Shown in pieces: positions 1 through 5,640 of a DNA stretch of 5,653 nt. Each line of letters begins with the position of its first letter. Position 1 is the first letter of the stretch. The notes beneath the pieces are model-generated. The model ran no database searches. It saw only the letters and a list, made by a program, of their open reading frames with translations, and was not told where the DNA came from. Position numbers and translations under genes: made by a program. This DNA is from UBA3071 sp965369635 (lineage in GTDB: Bacteria > Chloroflexota > Anaerolineae > UBA3071), in contig CBDURC010000202.1 in the NCBI GenBank assembly GCA_965369635.1, positions 1-5,653 of the forward strand, written 5' to 3'.

Positions 1-875
1 ACACGGTGGGCGAAGATCGGGGCATCACGCCCGTGATCCGCGACGGCGTGATCACCTCCGACGGCACGACGATCCTGGGAGCCGACGACAAGTCGGGGGT
101 CGCCATCATTCTGGAGGTGTTGCAGGTGCTGGAGGAGCAGGCGTTGCCGCATCGCCCTCTGGAGGTGCTCTTCACCGTGGAGGAAGAGACCAACCTGGGC
201 CGTGAAGGGCGGATCAACCTGTCGCGCCTGCGAGCGCGACAAGGACTGGTGCTGGACAGCGGCGGCCCCATTGGCTCCTACATCATCAGCGCGCCGTCAC
301 AGGACAAGCTAGTGGTGACCGTGCACGGCCGCGCCGCGCACGCCGGCGCAGAGCCTGAGAAGGGCATCAACGCCATTCGTGTGGCCGCCGAGGCCATTGC
401 CGCCATGCCCTTGGGCCGCATTGACGAAGAGACGACGGCCAACATCGGCGTCATCGAAGGCGGCACAGCCACCAACATCGTTCCCGAGAGGGTGACGATG
501 AAAGGCATGGCCCGCAGCCGCAACGATGCCAAGTTGGAGCGGCAGACGGCGGCCATGGTGCGGGCGCTGGAGGAAGCGGCTGGACGTCACGGGGCCACGC
601 TGGACATTGAGATTGAGCGTCGCTATCACAGCTACCGTGTGGCCGAAGATGCGCCTATCCGTAGCAAAGTCGAAGCGGCCATGCACCGCCTGGGGCTGGA
701 ACCGCTGCCCACGGCCAGCGGCGGCGGCTCTGACGCCAACATCTTGAATCACGCTGGCATCCAGAGCGTGCCTCTGACCACTGGCATGGCCGATGTGCAC
801 ACCAAACAGGAGCACATCGCCATCGCCGACATGCTCGCCTGCGCCAAACTGCTGCTGGAAATTGTGCGTGAGTAA
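1..875 (+). CDS. M20-family metallopeptidase (PepT-like), 5' truncated by the window edge
   Basis: Likely a zinc-dependent cytosolic exopeptidase or tripeptidase-like hydrolase of family M20. The first complete codon is at 3, and the gene enters from upstream. The opening residues Thr-Val fit the end of the family's HxDTV motif, so the metal-binding His and its Asp should lie just outside, and GTG at 6 is not the start. Numbering from that Val codon as residue 1: the bridging metal ligand is in GADDKSG (D27/D28), the catalytic base is in VEEETNLG (E59-E61), and another metal ligand is D84 in LDSGG. The dimerisation domain carries GRAAHAG (H112) and GINAI. The last ligand is H265 in DVHTKQEH. 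All downstream active-site motifs are intact, so the gene looks functional. About 80 N-terminal residues are probably missing. The stop TAA is at 873-875. The peptide substrate cannot be read from sequence. Confidence 0.93.
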   Translation, partial: TVGEDRGITPVIRDGVITSDGTTILGADDKSGVAIILEVLQVLEEQALPHRPLEVLFTVEEETNLGREGRINLSRLRARQGLVLDSGGPIGSYIISAPSQDKLVVTVHGRAAHAGAEPEKGINAIRVAAEAIAAMPLGRIDEETTANIGVIEGGTATNIVPERVTMKGMARSRNDAKLERQTAAMVRALEEAAGRHGATLDIEIERRYHSYRVAEDAPIRSKVEAAMHRLGLEPLPTASGGGSDANILNHAGIQSVPLTTGMADVHTKQEHIAIADMLACAKLLLEIVRE

Positions 876-911
876 GCCCTCTACATTAGAGACCTTGCAA
901 GGAGTGAGTCG

Positions 912-1859
912 ATGATCGAATGGCTACAGTCGTTACTGCTATCGCTCGTGCCCTGGGGGACGGAGGTCATTGTCCACGTACAATTGTGGTCAACGCCCTT
1001 CCTCGACCGGCTGTTCAATTTTGCCTCTTTCCTGGGGGATGAAGAGTTCTTTCTCATGCTGCTGCCGGTGGTGTATTGGTGCTTGAGCAAGGCCAGTGGG
1101 CGTTGGCTGGCGTATGCCATGCTCCTCTCTAGCTGCGTCAACAGCTTCATCAAACACATCTTTCTGATCCCGCGGCCGGCCGGCCCTCGGATTGGCATCT
1201 TGCGCCCGGCAGATTCTCCCTCCTTCCCCAGTGGCCACGCCCAGAACAGTGTCGCCGTCTGGGGCTTCCTGGCCAGCCGCGTGCGCAGGGTGGTCGTCTG
1301 GGGGGTGGCCGTTGTGGTCATACTCCTGATCGCTTTCTCCCGCGTCTACGTGGGCGTGCACTATCCGCAGGACGTGATAGCCGGGCTGATCCTGGGGGCT
1401 ATCTTCCTCTGCCTGTTCCTGTGGCTTATGCCGCGGGCAGAACGCTGGCTGGGCCGGCAGCCGCTGAACCTCAAGTTGGTCCTAGCCATCGTCTTACCCA
1501 TTGCCGGCCTCTTCCTGCACGGCACTGATCTGCGCGGCCTCTATCCAGCCCCCGATGCGGCCACGACTATGGGCACCATCCTGGGCATGAGCGTGGGCTT
1601 CCTGTTCGAGCCCCGCTGGATTCGCTTCCGCGTGGATGGCCCCTGGTGGCAGCGCTTGCTGCGCTTCGTCGTGGGCCTTATCGTCGTGCTTATCTTCTGG
1701 CAGGGGCTGAAGCTGATCATCCCGACGGACATAGGCCACGGCCTGGGCATAGCGCTGCGCTTTCTGCGCTACATCTGCACGGGACTAGCGGCCATCCTGC
1801 TGGCTCCTTGGCTCTTCGTCAAGCTGCACTTGGCCCAGACCGAATCGCTAGCCGGATAG
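912..1859 (+). CDS. PAP2-superfamily membrane phosphatase
   Basis: A 315-residue integral membrane protein of the type 2 phosphatidic acid phosphatase superfamily, which removes phosphate from lipid or polyprenyl phosphates by way of a phospho-histidine. All three signature motifs are present: K81-x6-R88-P89, P106-S107-G108-H109, and S143-R144-x5-H150-x3-D154. H150 is the expected nucleophile, with D154 assisting. Hydrophobic segments lie near residues 46-57, 65-80, 128-142, 155-172, 187-203, 249-266 and 280-307. The region after residue 175 is a C-terminal membrane extension beyond the catalytic core. ATG 912 is preceded by AAGGAG at 899-904 with good spacing. The gene starts 36 bp after the peptidase stop, so co-transcription is possible but no functional link is evident. 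The substrate is not determinable; an undecaprenyl-pyrophosphate or phosphatidate role would fit the family. Confidence 0.92.
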   Translation: MIEWLQSLLLSLVPWGTEVIVHVQLWSTPFLDRLFNFASFLGDEEFFLMLLPVVYWCLSKASGRWLAYAMLLSSCVNSFIKHIFLIPRPAGPRIGILRPADSPSFPSGHAQNSVAVWGFLASRVRRVVVWGVAVVVILLIAFSRVYVGVHYPQDVIAGLILGAIFLCLFLWLMPRAERWLGRQPLNLKLVLAIVLPIAGLFLHGTDLRGLYPAPDAATTMGTILGMSVGFLFEPRWIRFRVDGPWWQRLLRFVVGLIVVLIFWQGLKLIIPTDIGHGLGIALRFLRYICTGLAAILLAPWLFVKLHLAQTESLAG

Positions 1860-1885
1860 CGAGTTCAGCCGCCGAGTTCAGCCGC
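1860..1885 (+). repeat. Perfect 13-bp tandem duplication after the PAP2 gene
   Basis: The unit CGAGTTCAGCCGC occurs twice head to tail, at 1860-1872 and 1873-1885, without a mismatch. It begins just after the PAP2 stop codon (TAG, 1857-1859). It could be a replication-slippage duplication. No hairpin or protein-binding role is visible. Confidence 0.9.
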
Positions 1886-1934
1886 ATATGAAAGCTGCCA
1901 ATAGAGTGCAAAGTCTCCGATTTTGCCGCGTCAT

Positions 1935-1948
1935 CGTAGACGACGCAC
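1935..1948 (+). promoter_or_regulatory. 14-bp motif shared by the two upstream regions of the pump genes (copy 1)
   Basis: CGTAGACGACGCAC lies 21 bp before the OadG-like start codon. A copy with one difference (C to T at position 12) lies at 3886-3899, before the biotin-carrier gene. The first 11 bases are identical. Both copies are in the same orientation, in non-coding DNA, and upstream of pump subunit genes. It may be an operator or part of a promoter, but no clear -35/-10 pair is seen around it. The function is inferred only from position. Confidence 0.4.
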
Positions 1949-1969
1949 TCCGGCACTCAGGGGAATGAG

Positions 1970-2356
1970 ATGGCCGAATTGCTCAAAGAAGGATTGATCA
2001 TCACCGCCATCGGCATGGGATTGGTCTTCGCTGCCCTGGGGCTGCTCTGGGGCATCATGGCTGGCATGCAGCGACTCTTCCCTCCAGGAGAGAAACCCTT
2101 CGTTAGTTTGTGGCTGCGCTGGCGAGGTCAAGCCGCGGCGCCGGTAGCGGAAGAAGCGGTTGCTGCCGCGCAGGTCGCCGGCGCAGAAGCCGGTCCCCCG
2201 GCCGCGGAATTGGCCGCCGCGATGACCGCACTGGCGCTGTGGCGGGAAGAAGAGGCCGCAGAAGAAGCCATCGGCTGGCGGCTGCAGCCGCTGCTGACCC
2301 GTTGGATGGCCGTGGGCCGCAGCCGCCAACTCCAGCCTTGGCCACCGCGCCGCTAG
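1970..2356 (+). CDS. oadG: OadG-family small subunit of Na+-pumping decarboxylase
   Basis: A 128-residue protein with the architecture of the gamma/delta subunit of biotin-dependent Na+-translocating decarboxylases, which anchors the carboxyltransferase to the membrane subunit. One N-terminal membrane segment spans about residues 8-32 and contains the characteristic GMGLVF (15-20). It is followed by an Ala/Glu-rich, probably flexible, cytosolic stretch (about 52-95) and a basic C-terminus with RWMAVGR (111-117), resembling the W-x-x-x-GR tail common in this family. ATG 1970 has AGGGG at 1959-1963 with 6 bp spacing. Small size, weak sequence conservation and low complexity limit certainty on the fold, but the OadB and biotin-carrier genes 1.6-2.1 kb downstream support the call. 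Unusually, two unrelated genes separate it from them. Which decarboxylase (oxaloacetate, methylmalonyl-CoA or glutaconyl-CoA) is unknown. Confidence 0.82.
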   Translation: MAELLKEGLIITAIGMGLVFAALGLLWGIMAGMQRLFPPGEKPFVSLWLRWRGQAAAPVAEEAVAAAQVAGAEAGPPAAELAAAMTALALWREEEAAEEAIGWRLQPLLTRWMAVGRSRQLQPWPPRR

Positions 2357-2395
2357 CTGCAATGCAGGGCGACCTTCCATAGCCGCCGAACCTCC

Positions 2396-2401
2396 GGGGA
2401 G
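2396..2401 (+). promoter_or_regulatory. Ribosome binding site setting the methyltransferase start
   Basis: GGGGAG abuts the first in-frame ATG (2402), leaving no spacer, but lies 9 bp before the second in-frame ATG (2411). This favours initiation at 2411. Confidence 0.6.
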
Positions 2402-2410
2402 ATGCGACAG

Positions 2411-3160
2411 ATGGCCCCAGACCTGTACGAGGATTTCGCCGAGCGGTACGATCTGTTCTTCGACGAGTTCGGTCGGCACGACCCTGTTTACGTGGGGTTT
2501 TTCCGCACGCTTTTTGCCGAACATCAGGTCCAGAGAGTATTGGACTGTGCCTGCGGAACAGGGCAAGATCTTCACCTATTTCACTCCCTCGGGTGTGAGG
2601 TCTATGGGTCTGACATCTCAGACGCCATGCTCACTCAAGCACGAAAGAACCTCCCTGTCTGCGGATTCAATGTATCCCTCAAGAGAGCGGATTTCCGCGA
2701 ACTGCATCACCATTTCTACCTTCAGTTTGATGCCCTGGTCTGCCTGTCCACTTCGCTGCCCCATCTCTTGGAAGAAGCCGAAGTCGTTCGGGCGTTGACC
2801 AGTATGCGCAAGGTATTGCGAGACGGGGGGATTCTGGTATTGGACCAGGGCATGTGCGACAAACAGCTCAGAGAAAGGCCACGTTTCATCCCTATTATCA
2901 GCCGAAGTGGTTTCTCCAGGCTTTTTGTGATGGACTACCTCGACGAGACCCTGCAAATCAACGTCCTCGACTTGTGGCACAGCGAGGATGAACAGGACTT
3001 CAAGGTGTTCAGCGTCGAGTATCTGATGATCCGACGGGATGATTATGAGAGGCTGTTGACTCAGGCAGGATACAGGGATAGGCATTATTACGGCACCTAT
3101 CGTTTTGACCCTTACGATGAGGAGCACAGCAACCGCCTCATTGTTGTTGCGCGCAAGTGA
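2411..3160 (+). CDS. Class I SAM-dependent methyltransferase
   Basis: A 249-residue cytosolic enzyme expected to transfer a methyl group from S-adenosylmethionine to an unidentified acceptor. With M1 at 2411, motif I is LDCACGTG (44-51), the SAM-binding glycine-rich loop. The acidic end of the next strand is D68 in GSDIS, which should bind the ribose. The stretch ADFREL followed by FDALVCLSTSLPHL resembles motifs II/III of the glycine N-methyltransferase-like branch, as does the later LRDGGILVLDQ. The C-terminal part carries a strand-rich region with SRLFVMDYLDE. An upstream ATG at 2402 would add three residues but overlaps no usable ribosome site. Hand-counted GC in 2641-2760 is about 52%, clearly below neighbouring genes, which suggests separate acquisition. 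It sits 54 bp after the OadG-like gene and 21 bp before the kinase-like gene. Substrate and pathway are unknown. Confidence 0.9.
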   Translation: MAPDLYEDFAERYDLFFDEFGRHDPVYVGFFRTLFAEHQVQRVLDCACGTGQDLHLFHSLGCEVYGSDISDAMLTQARKNLPVCGFNVSLKRADFRELHHHFYLQFDALVCLSTSLPHLLEEAEVVRALTSMRKVLRDGGILVLDQGMCDKQLRERPRFIPIISRSGFSRLFVMDYLDETLQINVLDLWHSEDEQDFKVFSVEYLMIRRDDYERLLTQAGYRDRHYYGTYRFDPYDEEHSNRLIVVARK

Positions 3161-3181
3161 CCCAAGGATGTGCTGCGTACG

Positions 3182-3820
3182 ATGTCTTCAAAACTATGCC
3201 CCAAGATCATCTTGGAAGGCACACGGTTGACCTTCAAGACGGAGATCGCTTTTGCGCTGAACGAGCATCCCCGCATCGTGGGGCCTCGCAAGTACCGCTA
3301 CCACTCGCCGCTCATCTCTGCGGAGTGGTGTGGCTTCACGAATACGCCTTGGGGCCGCGGCCTCATCAACTTCGAGCCCCACGAAGAAGCGTTGGCGATG
3401 GAGACCTACAGGACGTGGGTGCGGCTTTTCGAGCTTCTGCGCTACTACTCATGGATCGCTGACCGCTTTCATATCTCCACCCGGGCATACCAACTGCAGA
3501 CCTATGGCGTAGACCACGACTTCGGCTGGCTGGAGGAGAGACTGGCGGCCCTTGGTTTTCATCTCGTGTTCTGCACACGGACGGCAGTGTCGTTTGAAGC
3601 GGCCCGCGCCGAAAGGCTCAAGGTCTCGGGCAACCCCGCGCAATACGACGACCTGCAGGTATTCATCAGGGAACAGGAACTCATGCGCCGGCTGGTTGGC
3701 GAGTCCATGTTGCCGACGTTGGAATTGGACGTCTCGGACAGCGATGTGGCCAGAGCTGCCGATAGAATCGCCGACTGGCTGACCGAAACCGGCGGGCTGT
3801 GGGCGAAGCAGGAGACGTGA
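3182..3820 (+). CDS. Thymidylate kinase-like P-loop protein with altered Walker A
   Basis: A 212-residue soluble protein resembling the P-loop nucleotide kinase fold. With M1 at 3182, the N-terminal strand and loop read IILEGTRLTFKTEIAFAL. G13-x4-F18-K19-T20 matches Walker A except that Phe replaces the usual second Gly. Residues D94-R95-F96-x2-S99-x2-A102-Y103-Q104 match the thymidylate kinase DRY..S..AYQ signature. LVFCTR (128-133) looks like the strand before the lid, and the following Arg-rich helix (R142, R145) plus a QE helix and ELDVSD (from about 180) fit the C-terminal part of that fold. The lysine and threonine of the P-loop are kept, so nucleotide binding is plausible, but activity is uncertain. 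GTG at 3170 is only 1 bp from AAGGA (3164-3168). ATG 3182 is 13 bp from it and fits better, though the spacing is long. GC matches the host (about 62-68% in counted rows). The substrate is unknown. Confidence 0.7.
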   Translation: MSSKLCPKIILEGTRLTFKTEIAFALNEHPRIVGPRKYRYHSPLISAEWCGFTNTPWGRGLINFEPHEEALAMETYRTWVRLFELLRYYSWIADRFHISTRAYQLQTYGVDHDFGWLEERLAALGFHLVFCTRTAVSFEAARAERLKVSGNPAQYDDLQVFIREQELMRRLVGESMLPTLELDVSDSDVARAADRIADWLTETGGLWAKQET

Positions 3821-3829
3821 TGCTCGACC

Positions 3830-3856
3830 CGTGATCCGTCACGGTGACAGATCACG
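3830..3856 (+). terminator. Hairpin after the kinase-like gene, possible weak terminator
   Basis: CGTGATC (3830-3836) pairs with GATCACG (3850-3856). After one C-A mismatch, GTC (3838-3840) pairs with GAC (3846-3848), leaving a 5-nt loop. Only three T residues follow (3857-3859), so it is weak as an intrinsic terminator. It starts 9 bp after the stop codon, where a transcript end would be expected. It may instead be a processing or regulatory hairpin. Confidence 0.45.
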
Positions 3857-3885
3857 TTTCGCGGCGAGTCTGCAGTCGGCTAGGA

Positions 3886-3899
3886 CGTAGACGACGTAC
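3886..3899 (+). promoter_or_regulatory. 14-bp motif shared by the two upstream regions of the pump genes (copy 2)
   Basis: CGTAGACGACGTAC lies 33 bp before the biotin-carrier start codon and differs from the copy at 1935-1948 in one base. Its presence upstream of the second half of the pump, after a hairpin, fits a separate promoter region for the biotin-carrier and OadB genes. No convincing -35/-10 boxes were seen. Confidence 0.4.
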
Positions 3900-3932
3900 C
3901 GCGCAAGTGTACGAGAGGAGTGCTGAGACCGC

Positions 3933-4400
3933 ATGCGCATTTATCGGATCACTGTCAACGGGAAGACGTACCAGGTCGAACTGGACGATCCCAATGCTTC
4001 TCCCGTGAGCGTGCGGGTGGACGGCAAGCCCTTTGAGGTGTACGTGGAATGGGAAGGAGTCGACGACGAGGCCACGGTCACACCGGAGATCAGGCTGCCC
4101 CAACCAAACGAGCCTCTGCCTGCCCCATCGGCCAAGCCGCTGAAGAGCGTCTCGCAGCCGCACATCCGCGAGGATGACGCTGCAGCAACCGACACCCTCA
4201 CCGCGCCCATGCCAGGCACTATCCTCTCCATCGCTGTGGGAGAGGGGGATCGCCTGCAGCGAGGCCAGGAGGTATGCGTCCTGGAGGCGATGAAGATGAA
4301 GAACAGCATTAGATCGCCTCGCGAGGGCGCCATCGCTGAGGTGATGGTGAGCGCCGGGGCGACGGTGGCCTACGGTGATCCGCTGGTGCGCTTCGAGTGA
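3933..4400 (+). CDS. Biotin carrier subunit of Na+-pumping decarboxylase
   Basis: A 155-residue biotin carrier protein that shuttles CO2 as carboxybiotin from a carboxyltransferase to the membrane decarboxylase. Residues 1-50 start with MRIYRITVNGKTYQVE, the N-terminal pattern usual for stand-alone decarboxylase biotin subunits. A Pro/Ala-rich flexible linker follows (about 55-85), then the biotinyl domain (about 88-155) with APMPGTI and EAMKM. The biotin-accepting lysine is K121 (codon 4293-4295). The domain has no thumb insertion between MPG and EAMKM, unlike AccB of acetyl-CoA carboxylase, which favours a decarboxylase or acyl-CoA carboxylase role. AGAGGAG at 3914-3920 precedes ATG 3933 by 12 bp, slightly long. 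Its stop is 10 bp before the OadB-like start, so the two are very probably co-transcribed. Equivalent proteins are called MmdC or GcdC. A biotin ligase must come from elsewhere in the genome. Confidence 0.93.
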   Translation: MRIYRITVNGKTYQVELDDPNASPVSVRVDGKPFEVYVEWEGVDDEATVTPEIRLPQPNEPLPAPSAKPLKSVSQPHIREDDAAATDTLTAPMPGTILSIAVGEGDRLQRGQEVCVLEAMKMKNSIRSPREGAIAEVMVSAGATVAYGDPLVRFE

Positions 4401-4404
4401 GGGA
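4399..4404 (+). promoter_or_regulatory. Ribosome binding site setting the OadB start
   Basis: GAGGGA overlaps the biotin-carrier stop codon (TGA 4398-4400) and lies 6 bp before ATG 4411. It supports that start over an in-frame GTG at 4375, which would overlap the upstream gene and add residues unlike the family. Confidence 0.75.
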
Positions 4405-4410
4405 TTAGCT

Positions 4411-5529
4411 ATGGGTTGGCATAGTCTTCTGGATCTGTTCTCAGGCCTGAGCCACTTCACCTGGGGCCACCTGCTGATGATGGCCGTGGGCGGGCTGCTC
4501 ATATACCTGGCCATCGCCAAGGAGTACGAACCGATGCTGCTGCTGCCCATCGGCGCGGGCTGCATTCTGGCCAACATCCCTGGCACCGGCATGCTGGACG
4601 ACAACGGCATCTTCGGCATTCTGATGAAGGCGGGCGTGGACACCGAACTCTTCCCGCTGCTCATCTTCGTGGGCATCGGGGCCATGACCGACTTCGGACC
4701 ATTGCTGGGAAACCCCCGCATGGTGCTGCTGGGTGCGGCAGGGCAGTTTGGCATTTTCGGCACGCTGCTGTTGGCTCTGCTGCTGAAGTTCGACATGAAC
4801 CAGGCAGCCAGCATCGGCATCATCGGCGCCATTGACGGCCCCACTTCCATTTACGTCTCCAGCGTCCTGGCCCCCGACATGATGGGTCCTATCTCCGTCG
4901 CCGCCTACTCGTACATGAGCCTGGTGCCCATCATCCAGCCGCCCATCATGCGGTTGCTCACCACCCGCCAGGAGCGGCTGATCCGCATGGAGTACACCTC
5001 GCGGCCGATCTCCAAACTCACCCGCGTCCTCTTCCCCATCGCCGTCACATTGCTCACCGGGCTGCTGGTGCCCAAGGCGTCGCCCCTTATCGGTATGCTG
5101 ATGCTGGGCAACCTGCTGAGGGAATCGGGCGTGGTGGAGCGGCTGGTCGGGGCCTCGTCCAACGAGATCGCCAACGTGGTCACCCTCCTGCTGGGCCTCA
5201 CGATCGGCTCGACGATGACCGCCGGGCGTTTCCTGCGCCTGGACACGTTGCTCATACTGATCCTGGGCATCGTGGCCTTCGCCCTGGATACGGCCGCCGG
5301 GCTGCTCTTCGGCAAGCTCCTCAACGTCCTCACCGGCGGCAAGTTCAACCCGCTCATCGGCGCGGCAGGCATCAGTGCCTTCCCCATGTCCGCCCGCGTG
5401 GTACAGCGGGTGGCACAGGAGGAGGACTTCAACAACTTCCTGCTCATGCATGCTATGGGCGCCAACACGGCCGGGCAGATCGGTTCGGTGATGGCCGGGG
5501 GTGTGGTACTGGCGCTGCTGGCGCGGTAG
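4411..5529 (+). CDS. oadB: Na+-translocating decarboxylase beta subunit (OadB/MmdB/GcdB family)
   Basis: A 372-residue polytopic membrane protein that decarboxylates carboxybiotin and couples this to Na+ export. With M1 at 4411, family landmarks appear in order: GAMTDFGPLLGNP (90-102), GAAGQFGIFGTLL (108-120), IGIIGAIDGPTS (135-146), AAYSYMSLVPIIQPPIM (164-180), GMLMLGNLLRESGV, then NPLIGAAGISAFPMSARV (313-330) and LLMHAMGANTAGQIGS (344-359). D142, Y168, N313 and S322 correspond to D203, Y229, N373 and S382, reported as important for Na+ pumping in Klebsiella OadB (from memory); the N-to-S spacing of nine is identical. The usual GGADGPT motif reads GAIDGPT here, and the Asp is kept. Length is typical of the shorter family members. 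It is tightly coupled to the biotin-carrier gene. The decarboxylase substrate depends on a carboxyltransferase not present in the window. Confidence 0.96.
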   Translation: MGWHSLLDLFSGLSHFTWGHLLMMAVGGLLIYLAIAKEYEPMLLLPIGAGCILANIPGTGMLDDNGIFGILMKAGVDTELFPLLIFVGIGAMTDFGPLLGNPRMVLLGAAGQFGIFGTLLLALLLKFDMNQAASIGIIGAIDGPTSIYVSSVLAPDMMGPISVAAYSYMSLVPIIQPPIMRLLTTRQERLIRMEYTSRPISKLTRVLFPIAVTLLTGLLVPKASPLIGMLMLGNLLRESGVVERLVGASSNEIANVVTLLLGLTIGSTMTAGRFLRLDTLLILILGIVAFALDTAAGLLFGKLLNVLTGGKFNPLIGAAGISAFPMSARVVQRVAQEEDFNNFLLMHAMGANTAGQIGSVMAGGVVLALLAR

Positions 5530-5541
5530 TGGATAGTTGCT

Positions 5542-5590
5542 GGTAGCTGGAGGTTGGAGATTGGAGATTGGAGATCAGAGATTGGAGGCT
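5542..5590 (+). repeat. Heptamer tandem repeat, consensus GGAGATT
   Basis: Seven consecutive 7-bp units keep register: GGTAGCT, GGAGGTT, GGAGATT, GGAGATT, GGAGATC, AGAGATT and GGAGGCT. Two central copies are exact, and the others differ by one to three bases. The array lies in the intergenic region, beginning 13 bp after the OadB stop codon. Similar TTGGAGA-type arrays are, as far as I recall, common between genes in Anaerolineae genomes. The array is short and has no spacers, so it is not a CRISPR. Confidence 0.85.
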
Positions 5591-5602
5591 GCTTCCAAAT
5601 CA

Positions 5603-5624
5603 CTGATCACCGGGTCCTGATCAC
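5603..5624 (+). repeat. Duplicated 8-mer CTGATCAC before the last gene
   Basis: CTGATCAC occurs at 5603-5610 and 5617-5624, 14 bp apart start to start. Each copy contains the palindrome TGATCA, so the two can also pair as a 6-bp stem with an 8-nt loop. It lies 17-38 bp before the start codon at 5641, a position suited to an operator, but no regulator is known. Confidence 0.45.
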
Positions 5625-5640
5625 TCCAAAGGGAGAGACC

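Noticed and set aside
6..8. GTG as the start of the peptidase gene
   Set aside because: This Val follows an in-frame Thr and fits the end of the HxDTV metal-binding motif, so it is internal and the true start is upstream.
1886..1969. Sigma-70 type promoter before the OadG-like gene
   Set aside because: A TTGCCG-like box is present near 1924, but no acceptable -10 box lies 16-18 bp downstream.
2352..2367. Palindromes GCTAGC and CTGCA-A-TGCAG after the OadG-like gene
   Set aside because: The loop would be one base, so no hairpin can form, and there is no T-run. They are probably incidental.
3170..3181. GTG start for the kinase-like gene
   Set aside because: The only ribosome-site-like sequence (AAGGA) is 1 bp away, too close. 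ATG 3182 is preferred, although its 13-bp spacing is not ideal.
4375..4410. Upstream GTG start for OadB
   Set aside because: It overlaps the biotin-carrier gene, and the added residues do not resemble the family. ATG 4411 has a well-placed ribosome site.
3852..4850. Antisense open frame of 332 codons across the biotin-carrier and OadB genes
   Set aside because: It spans two real genes on the other strand, has no recognisable domain, and its composition (Met/Ser/Pro-rich) reflects complementary codons.
4441..5451. Long antisense open frame of 336 codons opposite OadB
   Set aside because: It lies fully opposite a strongly conserved membrane protein gene. Its product is a low-complexity Gln/His/Gly/Asp-rich sequence typical of the complement of a GC-rich gene.
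5542..5590. CRISPR array
   Set aside because: The repeats are 7 bp, contiguous and without spacers, and no cas genes are present.
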